Below the pieces are notes generated by a model. It did no database searches and was not told the DNA's origin. It saw only the letters and a list, made by a program, of their open reading frames with translations. DNA of 64,000 nucleotides from Proteobacteria bacterium UBA981 (GTDB taxonomy: Bacteria; Pseudomonadota; Gammaproteobacteria; Ga0077536), in assembly GCA_002292285.1 (NCBI GenBank), contig DBBP01000008.1:248001-312000 (forward strand), written 5' to 3'. The number at the start of each line of letters is the position of its first letter. Within the stretch, counting starts at the first letter, position 1. Position numbers and translations under genes: made by a program. Shown one piece after another: positions 8,227-16,187 of the stretch.

Positions 8227-9294
8227 TCAGCGTCCCCTGTGCGACGACGCTATTTCGCGCAGCAGAGCCGCCGTTGATCGCCAGTCTAGGCACGCATCGG
8301 TGAGTGATATGCCATAGGCGAGATCGTCCAGATTACTCCCCAAATCTTGTCGCCCGCCGAACAGATTGCTCTCCAGCATCAATCCGACCAGCGCCGTGTC
8401 GCCAGCCTGTCGTTGCGCGACTACAGCATGCGCGACCTCGGCTTGGCGGCTCGGGTCTTTGCCGGAATTGCCGTGATTGCAATCAACCATCACCGCCTCG
8501 CGCAATCCTGCCTGGCGTAGTTTGCTACGGCAAATTTGCACGTGCTCACTGGTATAGTTCGGCTGCCCTCCTCCGCGCAGAATGACATGCGTCTGCGCGT
8601 TGCCCCTGGTCCGTACAACAGATGTCCTGCCGGATTCGTCGATACCGAGAAAGTGATGCGGACTCTGCGCCGCCTGCATGGCTTGGACTGCAACATCGAT
8701 ATCGCCGTCCGTGCCATTTTTAAAACCACACGGTGCGGATAAGCCACTCGCCATTTCCCGGTGGGTCTGCGATTCCGTTGTTCGCGCCCCGATGGCATAC
8801 CAACTGATCAGGTCCCCAAGATACTGTGGCGCGACGGGGTCGAGTGCCTCAGTCGCGGCTGGCATACCGGCTGCCGTCAACTCGAGCAGTAAAGCACGGG
8901 CCTGGCGCAGGCCGCTCTCGATATCGAAAGTGTCGTCCAGATGTGGATCGTTCAGCAATCCTTTCCAGCCCACCGTGGTGCGTGGCTTCTCGAAATAAAC
9001 CCGCATCATGATCAATAACTGGTCGCTGAGCTCGTCAGCTAGCCCACGCAAATTTCCGAGGTACTCGCGTGCTGCCACAAGATCGTGAATTGAACATGGT
9101 CCCACGACGACCAATAAGCGCGGGTCGCGCCCATCTATAATGGCGCTGACGGCGTCGCGGGCGCCGGCGATAACCCTCGCGCCTGCGGCATCGAGCGGTA
9201 GCTCCGCACGTAACTCGCCGGGCGCGAGCAACGCTGAGACCTCGGCGACATTCAGGTTATCTACGCGCAGAAGGCGCTCTGGAGGCCTGTTCAC
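8227..9294 (-). CDS. 3-deoxy-7-phosphoheptulonate (DAHP) synthase, class I
   Basis: This cytosolic enzyme catalyses the first step of the shikimate pathway, condensing phosphoenolpyruvate with erythrose 4-phosphate. Signatures along the protein are VVVGPCSIHD, RVYFEKPRTTVGWKG, GARTTESQTHREMASGL, GFKNGTDGDI, ILRGGGQPNY and VDCNHGNSGKD, matching AroF/AroG/AroH-type enzymes. A longer open frame begins at 9414, but homology starts at about NRPPERLLRVDN, so I place the start at GTG 9294 (355 residues, close to the usual 350). The Shine-Dalgarno is weak (ATGGAAT). Which isoenzyme it is, and which amino acid feeds back, cannot be told. The GFA gene lies upstream on the same strand with a 64-bp gap. 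Confidence 0.88.
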   Translation of the reverse strand: MNRPPERLLRVDNLNVAEVSALLAPGELRAELPLDAAGARVIAGARDAVSAIIDGRDPRLLVVVGPCSIHDLVAAREYLGNLRGLADELSDQLLIMMRVYFEKPRTTVGWKGLLNDPHLDDTFDIESGLRQARALLLELTAAGMPAATEALDPVAPQYLGDLISWYAIGARTTESQTHREMASGLSAPCGFKNGTDGDIDVAVQAMQAAQSPHHFLGIDESGRTSVVRTRGNAQTHVILRGGGQPNYTSEHVQICRSKLRQAGLREAVMVDCNHGNSGKDPSRQAEVAHAVVAQRQAGDTALVGLMLESNLFGGRQDLGSNLDDLAYGISLTDACLDWRSTAALLREIASSHRGR

Positions 9295-9358
9295 AACGCT
9301 ATTCCATCGGTGGATTGCGCGGTGCTTTCGGCCAATCGCCGTCCAGCTTGCACCACGG

Positions 9359-9712
9359 TTACGCCGTTTCACAGAAAAATTCTGACTGCGGCTGAAGCCA
9401 GCTCGTATCGTCAAGCGTGCCGGCCTTAAGGAAGATCAAGCCTGTTATAGCCTCTGGTAGTGAATAAATCGGTGAACCGCATGTTCCGCAAAAATGCCGA
9501 TGAACGCTCTCCCCGCTTTCGCCGGTCGTGGTGTAAATGCTGATATCACCAGTGTGTTCAAATTGATCCACTGGCAAGCCGACGACAATGGAAAAGGAGG
9601 TGCCTGTTTGGCGCTGGCAATCGGGACAATGACAGACAGCGGTCATTAACGGCTCTGCCTGACTGTCGTAACGGATTTGGCCACACATGCAGCGACCTTT
9701 TAGTTTCGACAT
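9359..9712 (-). CDS. GFA/CENP-V domain zinc-binding protein
   Basis: This small 117-residue protein is of the glutathione-dependent formaldehyde-activating (GFA) family. Zinc ligands are CMCG near the N-terminus, CHCPDCQRQTG near residue 28 and HFCGTCGSP near 72, a complete Cys set. Biochemical roles differ across the family (S-hydroxymethylglutathione formation, or unknown), so no reaction is assigned. The frame is open upstream to 9907, but that extension overlaps the divergent LLM gene and has no homology-like content. Two adjacent ATGs (9715 and 9712) follow GGAGGA; 9712 has the better spacing. Confidence 0.8.
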   Translation of the reverse strand: MSKLKGRCMCGQIRYDSQAEPLMTAVCHCPDCQRQTGTSFSIVVGLPVDQFEHTGDISIYTTTGESGESVHRHFCGTCGSPIYSLPEAITGLIFLKAGTLDDTSWLQPQSEFFCETA

Positions 9713-9807
9713 CATTCCTCCATTTCCGGCTTGTGGCACAATCTGAACTGCGCATGGTACCTGATTCGAATTGATGCGCTCACTGTCGAAAGCGGAGCAT
9801 CCGGACG

Positions 9808-10647
9808 ATGAAACTAGGTATGAATATTCGTAATTGGGGCATTCACGCGACCCCCGATTTTTTAACTGCCTGCGCCCAAAGTGCGGACAATTCGAGCCTT
9901 GATGCAATCTGGTTCAACGATCACGTCGGTCTGCCTCCGGTTCTTGACGACAACCCTTACGGCATCCCGGCAGATATGGGGCCCATCATCGATCCGCTAG
10001 CGTTCGGTAATTTTCTGGCCGCAGTCACGCGCCGCATCGCATTCGGCACGGCCGTGTTAATCATCCCGTATCGACCACCACTGATTACCAACAAATTGAT
10101 TGCCAGCATTCAGGTGTTATCCGGCAATCGTTTCCTCCTCGGGGTCGGCCCCGGTTATCTTGAAGAAGAGTTCCGCGCGCTCGGGGTGCCGAAATCGCGC
10201 CGCGGCCAGATCACGGACGATACGCTTGCATTTTTACGTGCCAGTGCCGACTCGTTGGTCGTCGAAGTCAATGGGCAGCCCATCGAATTGAACCCGGCCC
10301 TGCCAATGCCACCTGTTTACGTCGGAGGCAGCGCGGAGATTGCGATCCCACGCGCGCTGGCCCTGGGCGACGGATGGATCCCGGCGGGCAAACCGCCCGA
10401 AGATCTGCAAGCGCCGATCACGGAATTGCAGAACCGCGCCCGCGATAACGGACGTGGCGACATGGAAGTTATCGCAATGAAGACACTGCCGCTTGAGGAC
10501 ACCAATGCCGCAATCGATCTTGCTTGCGCTTACCGTGACGTCGGTGTGACCCATCTGGTTCACACCCAAGGGTACGACAGCACCGCGCAATATGCTGAAG
10601 TAGTTGCCCAAATTGATGGCCCGATTCGCGCCGCATTAGGCGCATAG
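9808..10647 (+). CDS. LLM-class flavin-dependent oxidoreductase (F420- or FMN-type)
   Basis: This 279-residue luciferase-like TIM barrel shows SSLDAIWFNDHVGLPP near the N-terminus, RIAFGTAVLIIPYRPP near residue 73 and GRFLLGVGPGY-type sequence (NRFLLGVGPGYLEEEFRALG) near 108, all typical of F420-dependent LLM proteins. The family catalyses hydride transfers or monooxygenation. Cofactor preference in a proteobacterium needs a biochemical test. It is divergent from the GFA gene (95-bp gap) and followed after 34 bp by a TauD-like dioxygenase, probably co-transcribed. Confidence 0.82.
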   Translation: MKLGMNIRNWGIHATPDFLTACAQSADNSSLDAIWFNDHVGLPPVLDDNPYGIPADMGPIIDPLAFGNFLAAVTRRIAFGTAVLIIPYRPPLITNKLIASIQVLSGNRFLLGVGPGYLEEEFRALGVPKSRRGQITDDTLAFLRASADSLVVEVNGQPIELNPALPMPPVYVGGSAEIAIPRALALGDGWIPAGKPPEDLQAPITELQNRARDNGRGDMEVIAMKTLPLEDTNAAIDLACAYRDVGVTHLVHTQGYDSTAQYAEVVAQIDGPIRAALGA

Positions 10648-10681
10648 TGCGCAAATTATTTCTTGAACTCAACGGCACACC

Positions 10682-11527
10682 ATGACCACCCAATACCAAA
10701 ACATTCAGGTTCAACGCCTAACGCCAGCAATCGGTGCCGTGATTTCCGGCGTCAATATCGCCGACGAACTGTCTGAGCGCACACTGGCTGAGATTCGCGA
10801 TGCTTTCCTGCAACATCTGGTCGTGTTCTTTCGCGGCCAATCGCTTACGCCGGAGCAACTTGTGGCCTTTACCCGCAAGTTCGGTGAAATTGGCTACTAC
10901 CCGTTCGTCGAAGGTATGGCCGAGCATCCTGAAGTCGTCGAAGTGAGTAAGAAAGAAGACGAGACGATTAACTTCGGTGGCCTGTGGCACACCGACACCA
11001 GTTATCTGCAGACGCCACCTCTGGGTTCAGTGTTGTACGCCAGTGAAGTACCTGAATTCGGCGGCGACACCTTGTTCGCCAATATGTACCTGGCCTACGA
11101 ATCCCTGTCGGAGGGCATGAAGGCCCTGCTTTCTGGCTTGCGTGGCGTTAACAGCGCCGAAAAACCGGACGCGGCAGTCACGCGCGTGAACCGCATTGCA
11201 GAGAAGCCCAAAGATGCGGCGGACGTGGTCACAACGGCTTCGCATCCGCTCGTGCGTACGCATCCTGAGACGGGACGCAAAGCACTTTACTGCAGCAATG
11301 CCCATACGCTCACGATTGAAGGGATGCGCGTGGAAGAGAGCCGCCCGATTCTTGAATATTTGTATAAAGTACAACAGCGTGAAGAATTTACCTGTCGCTT
11401 TCACTGGCAGGCGGGTTCAGTCGCACTGTGGGATAACCGCGCTGCACAGCACAACGCTCTGAACGATTATCACGGATTCAGACGTGTGATGTACCGCGTG
11501 ACACTTAAAGGTGCTGTGCCGGAATAG
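10682..11527 (+). CDS. TauD/TfdA-family Fe(II)/2-oxoglutarate dioxygenase
   Basis: This 281-residue oxygenase has the 2-His-1-carboxylate site in WHTDTSY near residues 101-107 and the distal His in DNRAAQHNALND near 257. The 2-oxoglutarate-binding Arg is in FRRVMYRVTL near 268. The family hydroxylates taurine, 2,4-D, alkyl sulfates and similar compounds, releasing succinate and CO2. The substrate is not readable here. It lies between an LLM oxidoreductase and a protein of unknown function with short gaps (34 and 30 bp), which suggests one operon for oxidation of a specialised compound. No strong Shine-Dalgarno is visible. Confidence 0.88.
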   Translation: MTTQYQNIQVQRLTPAIGAVISGVNIADELSERTLAEIRDAFLQHLVVFFRGQSLTPEQLVAFTRKFGEIGYYPFVEGMAEHPEVVEVSKKEDETINFGGLWHTDTSYLQTPPLGSVLYASEVPEFGGDTLFANMYLAYESLSEGMKALLSGLRGVNSAEKPDAAVTRVNRIAEKPKDAADVVTTASHPLVRTHPETGRKALYCSNAHTLTIEGMRVEESRPILEYLYKVQQREEFTCRFHWQAGSVALWDNRAAQHNALNDYHGFRRVMYRVTLKGAVPE

Positions 11528-11557
11528 TTCCGCACAGCTTAGTTCGAGGGGAAAACG

Positions 11558-12250
11558 ATGGCTGACCGATTTTTTACAGAAGACGAACTGCGCGATATGG
11601 AACGCCGCACAGTTGACCGATTAACCGATGCAATCGATGCTGGCGACAGTGAGAAAGCCAAGAAAATCGCCAAACGGATGTACAACGAATTCCTTGGCAT
11701 GCACGATTTGTATCGCAATTGGATCACCGCAACGCTAAGCGAGGTGGCGCGCCGTCACGGCGATGAAGAACTCGACGAGGTCATGCTCGAAGGTGTGCGA
11801 GCGTGGTGGAAACCAATCATGGACAGTCTGCCAAGCGCGCCGGAAGATTTGCCGCGCAAAATAAAAATGTTTGCGTCCGGCCTGCACGGCCATCTGCAGC
11901 CGCTCGACATCACTGAAGACGACGAGAAAATTGAAATCAAGATGTGTCCGTGCGGAAGCGGTGGACGGCTTATTTCCGAGGGCAAGTACGAAGGCGAAAA
12001 CGCTTTTCATACGATCAAAGAAGGTCAGCCGCTCACTTACGGTCGCCCGGACTATCCCGTTTACTGCGCACATGAATACGCGATGGAGAAAATCGACATC
12101 CAGGAACGCGGGCGACCATTTGTCGTGGTGGAGCCAGCAGCGAAACTGGGGCGAGATTATTGCTCGCTGATTGTGTACAAGGACCCGGAGAACATTCCGC
12201 TTAAGTACTACGACCGAATTGGCATGAAAAAGCCCGACAAGGCGAGTTAA
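11558..12250 (+). CDS. Conserved-looking protein of unknown function with CxC...CxH motif
   Basis: I do not recognise this 230-residue soluble protein. The N-terminal half is highly charged and helical. The C-terminal half carries KMCPCGSGGRL (Cys130, Cys132) and YPVYCAHEYA (Cys170, His172), an arrangement that could bind a metal, plus a late RDYCSL. The CPCGSG stretch resembles a SEC-C motif but lacks its final CC. The ATG is preceded by GAGGGG with good spacing. It is probably the third gene of the LLM / TauD operon, and might be a partner or metallochaperone for it; that is inference. Confidence 0.75.
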   Translation: MADRFFTEDELRDMERRTVDRLTDAIDAGDSEKAKKIAKRMYNEFLGMHDLYRNWITATLSEVARRHGDEELDEVMLEGVRAWWKPIMDSLPSAPEDLPRKIKMFASGLHGHLQPLDITEDDEKIEIKMCPCGSGGRLISEGKYEGENAFHTIKEGQPLTYGRPDYPVYCAHEYAMEKIDIQERGRPFVVVEPAAKLGRDYCSLIVYKDPENIPLKYYDRIGMKKPDKAS

Positions 12251-12408
12251 GCACTGCCATCAAACTGATTGGGTTCCATGCCGGTGCTCCGGGAGACGGC
12301 CGCGCGGTGAGCATGGGCGGCATTTACGGTGGGTTGTCCGTAGCCGGTAATCCGACCTGAGGTGCGCCGGTTTCTAAGCGCCACGTGACATGGCAACCCT
12401 GGTCCAGG

Positions 12409-13020
12409 TCAGCGCTGGTCGTCGACAGCGAGGGCAGGCAATTCAAGGCGCATGATGTCGGCAAAACTGTGCAGCACGCGCAGGGTTAAGCCCCAGATGA
12501 CATGCTCGTCGAAAAGAATGCCAGGGAATTGGGAAAGTGAGCCGCCATGCGGATACTCCAGCTCAGTGACGGCATCATCGTCGAACAAATGCGTCAACGG
12601 GACCCAAAATACGCTGGCCACCTCGGCAGGTATACGCACCGTGGCTTGCGCGCGCTGCGCGTCACCCACGTAATAGACGAATGGCGATAGGGTTAGGTCG
12701 TTACGCACATTCGGGCGCACGGGCAAGGCGCCGACGCGGTGCACAGGGTCAAGCACAAGACCGATTTCCTCAAACGTTTCGCGTTCGGCAACAGCATGCG
12801 CATCAACGTCGCCATGACCAGCTCGACCACCCGGGAACGCGACCTGGCCGGACCATGGGTCGCCTTCGCGCTCCGCACGACGGATGAAGCAAACGTCCAA
12901 ATCGGTTTCGCCGTGTGCAAGAATCATCGCAACAGACGCGTGATGGGGTGCCGGTTCGAAGCGAGCCGGCTCGTGGCTGCACTCGTGAAGCGCAGCGCGA
13001 ATCTGGTCTATTGATAACAC
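12409..13020 (-). CDS. Nudix hydrolase, CoA-pyrophosphatase-like
   Basis: This 203-residue protein has AFPGGRAGHGDVDAHAVAER followed by ETFEEIGL (residues about 62-90), the Nudix box in the slightly extended form seen in NudL/NUDT7-type CoA diphosphatases. The following PVRPNVRNDLTLSPFVYYV segment also fits that group. Such enzymes split CoA or acyl-CoA into phosphopantetheine and 3',5'-ADP, which fits a window rich in acyl-CoA genes. The start is GTG at 13020 with no clear Shine-Dalgarno. It is convergent with the unknown gene ending at 12250; the 158-bp gap shows nothing distinct. Confidence 0.82.
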   Translation of the reverse strand: MLSIDQIRAALHECSHEPARFEPAPHHASVAMILAHGETDLDVCFIRRAEREGDPWSGQVAFPGGRAGHGDVDAHAVAERETFEEIGLVLDPVHRVGALPVRPNVRNDLTLSPFVYYVGDAQRAQATVRIPAEVASVFWVPLTHLFDDDAVTELEYPHGGSLSQFPGILFDEHVIWGLTLRVLHSFADIMRLELPALAVDDQR

Positions 13021-13112
13021 GGTGTAAGGTTCGCGATTCAGACGCTCGGCGTCAAGTTCGCAAGATGGTCACCAGGAATTCGAGTAAATCGACGGACCAC
13101 GATCTGTCGTGT

Positions 13113-13142
13113 GGTTGTAGCCGAGTCACCCCAGCTACAACC
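13113..13142 (-). terminator. Hairpin downstream of the hydrolase operon
   Basis: Perfect 9-bp inverted repeat GGTTGTAGC (13113-13121) / GCTACAACC (13134-13142) with a 12-nt loop, 14 bp past the stop of the minus-strand hydrolase. There is no T-tract, so it may be a weak terminator or an mRNA 3'-end stabiliser. Confidence 0.45.
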
Positions 13143-13156
13143 GGCAACCTTCAGCG

Positions 13157-14029
13157 TCAGGCCGCTGCAGCCTGACTGCGCTGCTCAATATCACTTAGCA
13201 CGGGCATCAGGTAATTCTTGAATTCGGCTGGATTCTCCGACATTGGAAAATGACCCATGCCTTCCATCAAGGTATAGCTAGAACCCTTAACCGCTGCGGC
13301 AAGTTCTTGGCAGGCAGCTGGGTAGGCCGACCAGTCATATTCGCCGCTCAGGATGTAAAACATACATTCATTGGTATCGATGAGGTGAGCATTTTCGCGC
13401 AGATCGTGTTCGACACCGTAGTAGTTCAAGTCCCCCGAGAAGACCGGCGGTGCCCCTTGGCTGTACGTCCAGACTGTCTCTCGCACGCTCACTTCCGGCG
13501 AGTTGGGTGAGCATAGGCTCAACATCATTGCTGGCTTGGCCTCATTCGACAGGCGCGGATGACGCCACCAATGCTGGAACAATTGATCGAAACCACCGCT
13601 CCACATCGAGGCTTCCAAGCCAATGCAGGCCCGAAACGATGCCGCATGGTGCAAGGCGAGGTCGGACGCCAGGTGCCCGCCCATGGAACAACCCATGAAG
13701 ATTGGCTGATCGAGTTCGAGTTCTTCAACCAGACGGATCCAGAACGTCATGAACCAGTCTTTAGTCAGTTTGTATTCTTCTTCCCAATATCGCTTGGCCG
13801 CTGGCGGTAGGGACTTGCCGTGATAAGGCAAATCGACCGAGATAACGCGGAATCGCGACGTGATTTCTTTGTCTTCCAGCAAATGACGATACTGCCGACC
13901 GTCGGAACCGGCGGTGTGCTGGCAAACCAGCGGTATGCCCTGCCCCGCTTCCTCCAGGTAAACGCGATATTCCATCCCCTCGACATCGAGGTAAAGATAG
14001 CGCCCGATAATGTCTGAATAACGTGCCAT
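13157..14029 (-). CDS. Alpha/beta hydrolase
   Basis: This 290-residue protein has the nucleophile elbow GCSMGGH near residue 116, the oxyanion-side CQHTAGSDGRQY near 36 and a late EGMGHFPMSENP that supplies the catalytic His. The open frame continues upstream to 14374, but the ATG at 14029 has a strong GGGAGGG Shine-Dalgarno (6 bases) and begins the homologous part (MARYSDIIGRY). It is the last gene of a minus-strand set GST / 133-residue protein / hydrolase, with only 13 bp to the preceding gene. The substrate is unknown; an ester or C-C bond hydrolase in a catabolic path is plausible. Confidence 0.85.
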   Translation of the reverse strand: MARYSDIIGRYLYLDVEGMEYRVYLEEAGQGIPLVCQHTAGSDGRQYRHLLEDKEITSRFRVISVDLPYHGKSLPPAAKRYWEEEYKLTKDWFMTFWIRLVEELELDQPIFMGCSMGGHLASDLALHHAASFRACIGLEASMWSGGFDQLFQHWWRHPRLSNEAKPAMMLSLCSPNSPEVSVRETVWTYSQGAPPVFSGDLNYYGVEHDLRENAHLIDTNECMFYILSGEYDWSAYPAACQELAAAVKGSSYTLMEGMGHFPMSENPAEFKNYLMPVLSDIEQRSQAAAA

Positions 14030-14042
14030 GGCAAGCCCTCCC

Positions 14043-14444
14043 TTAGGCCGCGCGTTCGAGCGCACGCACACTGCGTCCGAAAATCGCGTGCATGCGGCGA
14101 ATCGCAAAGTAATACGCATAGGCTGAGCCGAGATCGCCGCTGATCTCGAACTCGTGATGGAACGAAGCGGCAAACCAATCGTGATAAAACGGTTTCGGCA
14201 CCTCGACCAACATCTGTTGCCACACCTCGGCTGTGCCACCAATATGAATAAGGTACGGATCGAAGCCTTGCGTGCCGAGTTTAAAACTCGCCACTCGGCC
14301 GTTCTCGATGCGCATAAAGTAGAGGTCTTCGCCGACACCAATACGCAGGTCGCAATACCAGAAGCGCGCGGCAAGCGTGAATTCGGGATCGGCGTTCAAC
14401 CCGTCGCGTATGGCATCCACGGGTAATAACAGCGTCTCACTCAT
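14043..14444 (-). CDS. Small protein of unknown function, possibly SCP2-like
   Basis: This 133-residue soluble protein is not confidently recognised. The stretch FWYCDLRIGVGEDLYFMRIENGRVASF resembles the substrate-tunnel strands of SCP2/sterol-carrier-like folds, but that is a weak visual match. The start ATG at 14444 has AAGGAG with 7 bases spacing. It sits between GST and an alpha/beta hydrolase (60 and 13 bp gaps), so the three probably form an operon and may act on the same hydrophobic substrate. Confidence 0.7.
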   Translation of the reverse strand: MSETLLLPVDAIRDGLNADPEFTLAARFWYCDLRIGVGEDLYFMRIENGRVASFKLGTQGFDPYLIHIGGTAEVWQQMLVEVPKPFYHDWFAASFHHEFEISGDLGSAYAYYFAIRRMHAIFGRSVRALERAA

Positions 14445-14504
14445 AAGCTGTCTCCTTCAACGCGTGGACCTGACGCAGACGCAGCCACGTCAGGTCGCGT
14501 TGTC

Positions 14505-15152
14505 CTAAGCTGCGGATTCCTGGAAAGCCTTCATCGCCGCGCCGTGCTCGGTAGCGACTTGAGCACCTGCTGCGCGTGCATTGGTGGCATCGAGGGCGGC
14601 TTGCAGGCCTGGCACTTCGGCGATGATGTCCCAACCGTAGACCGCCTGACAGACTGGCGCTGCGTAGACGAAGGAATGAGCAGCGACGATGTCGGCGGCA
14701 CTGAATTCACCGCAAATATAGGGGCCAAACGAGCCCAGCTGCTTAAGCGCCTTGAGCCCGTTCTCGATAACGGGTTTTGCTTCCGCGACAGCGGCTTCGT
14801 TGCGCTTTTCACCGAAGAATATTTCCGAATAGTGGCGCCGGCCCTGCAGCTCAATATAAAGCTCGAGCCCATGCGCTACTTCACGTACTTTTGCTGCGGC
14901 GTAAGGGTCGGCGGGGAACAATGCGGGGCTTGGCTTGATGCTTTCGAGATATTCCAGAATGGCAATGGTCTCGGAAATGAAACCGTGCTCAGTTTCGATA
15001 CAGGGCACTTTGCCCATCGGGCTTTTTGCTTTGAAGTCATCTTCCTGACTGGGCATAACTTGAACGTGCTCAAACTCTAGACCTTTTTCCAACAGGGCGA
15101 ATTTGACCATGCTGTAGTAATTGCTGACTAAAAAACCGTGTAGCTTGATCAT
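14505..15152 (-). CDS. Glutathione S-transferase family protein
   Basis: This 215-residue protein has an N-terminal thioredoxin-like domain (MIKLHGFLVSNYYSMVKFAL, then GKVPCIETEHGFISETIAILEYLE) with the cis-Pro in KVPC and the glutathione-binding ES/ET turn (ISETIAI). A helical C-terminal domain includes FSAADIVAAHSF. The start ATG at 15152 has AGGAGG at 9 bases; an in-frame upstream initiator at 15170 overlaps that site and is rejected. First gene of the GST / small protein / hydrolase operon. It may conjugate glutathione to an electrophile or act as an isomerase. Confidence 0.87.
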   Translation of the reverse strand: MIKLHGFLVSNYYSMVKFALLEKGLEFEHVQVMPSQEDDFKAKSPMGKVPCIETEHGFISETIAILEYLESIKPSPALFPADPYAAAKVREVAHGLELYIELQGRRHYSEIFFGEKRNEAAVAEAKPVIENGLKALKQLGSFGPYICGEFSAADIVAAHSFVYAAPVCQAVYGWDIIAEVPGLQAALDATNARAAGAQVATEHGAAMKAFQESAA

Positions 15153-15578
15153 GGGTGTAGACCTCCTCAATGGGTAACAGATTTTGTTGTGCCTCGGCGC
15201 GGCATGGGCAAGCGCTAAGAGACATTATTGTTGTTTGAGACGCCCGCGGGCGGATACGCCGTCCGGCTCTGGCAAAGAGCACGATCTTGCGGTTATAACG
15301 TCACAATACGGCCAGATTAGCACAGTCTGTTTGTTTCTGGTCGGCCGGAATAAGGATGTAATCAGGATGCCGTACGGTCACTGACGCAGCCCAATCCCCG
15401 TGAGTTTTTCGTCTGCCCGAGCAAGAATTTGCAGCCGGCGTGAGACGACGACTGTGTCTGCAATCGATTACCCTCTCGCCATCATCTAACGTGCTGCGGC
15501 ACACGGCGCAATCCGGGTTCCCTGCGGCGCCAGCTACTCGTCTGCTAAGGTCTGGGACTATTTGCTAGCGATGACGGT
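15153..15578. other. Intergenic region without a gene; 12-bp palindrome
   Basis: This divergent gap of 426 bp separates the GST operon from the CMD pseudogene. I see no convincing coding frame. CGCCCGCGGGCG at 15241-15252 is a perfect 12-bp palindrome about 90 bp upstream of the GST start and could be an operator. No clear -10/-35 pair stands out. Confidence 0.4.
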
Positions 15579-15584
15579 GTGGCC

Positions 15585-16167
15585 ATGCGATTGGAAAAAC
15601 TTGACCTCAATATGCTCACAATCGGGCAACAGCAGGTCATGGAAGACATCCTGCAAGGCCCGCGCCGCGCGCAGATGCAGGACATTGGACTGGTTGGGCC
15701 GTTCGATGTATTCGTCCGAGCACCAAGCCTCGGCGGACCCGCTCAGGCGCTTGGCGCTGCGGTCCGCTATGGCTCAAGCCTCCCGGACAACGTGAGGGAA
15801 GTTGCCATCTGCACTGTGGGGCATTTTCATCAGGCGCGTTTCGAATTTGCTGCCCATCACGCGCTCGCAATCGCGGCCGGCGTCAACGCCACGACGTTGG
15901 AACAGCTGCGCTGCGATCAGGTGCCCGACTTCGTCGGCAGTGAAGGACTCGCCTATCGGCTCACGCGGGCATTGTTGGGCATTGTTGGACACACACAGAA
16001 TTCCAGCTGAGCTGTATACCCTGGCGCTGGATGCGTTCGGCGAGCAGGGACTCGTCGAGTTAGTCATGACAGTTGGCTACTACTGTTTGATTTCACATAC
16101 GCTCAATGCATTTGAAGTACCGCTCGCGCCGACCATGACGGACCCTTTCCCGGATGCCGCGGCGTGA
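15585..16167 (+). pseudogene. Carboxymuconolactone decarboxylase-family gene broken by a frameshift
   Basis: The first frame (from ATG 15585; a GTG lies at 15579) encodes LPDNVREVAICTVGHFHQARFEF and AHHALAIAAG, the AhpD/CMD-like core, then runs out at 16010 in a short nonsense tail. The correct C-terminus (IPAELYTLALDAFG, LVELVMTVGYYCLISHTLNA) lies in the next frame to 16167. Between them GCATTGTTGG occurs twice in tandem (15969-15978 and 15979-15988). Removing one 10-bp copy restores a continuous frame through RALLDTHRIPAELYTLAL. Intact relatives are about 190 residues, which fits the repaired gene. Native homologues act as decarboxylases or alkylhydroperoxidase-like proteins. It is convergent with the CoA-transferase gene, 20 bp away. 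Confidence 0.85.
15969..15988 (+). repeat. 10-bp tandem duplication causing a frameshift
   Basis: GCATTGTTGG repeated exactly twice, head to tail, within the CMD-family gene. Because 10 is not a multiple of three, the second copy shifts the reading frame. Confidence 0.9.
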
Positions 16168-16187
16168 GCGTGGCACCCATGAGACAT

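Noticed and set aside
9712..9907. N-terminal extension of the GFA protein
   Set aside because: It overlaps the divergent LLM gene and precedes a well-placed GGAGGA-ATG; homology begins at the later ATG.
15960..16010. Programmed frameshift in the CMD-family gene
   Set aside because: There is no slippery heptamer; the exact 10-bp tandem duplication explains the frame change better.
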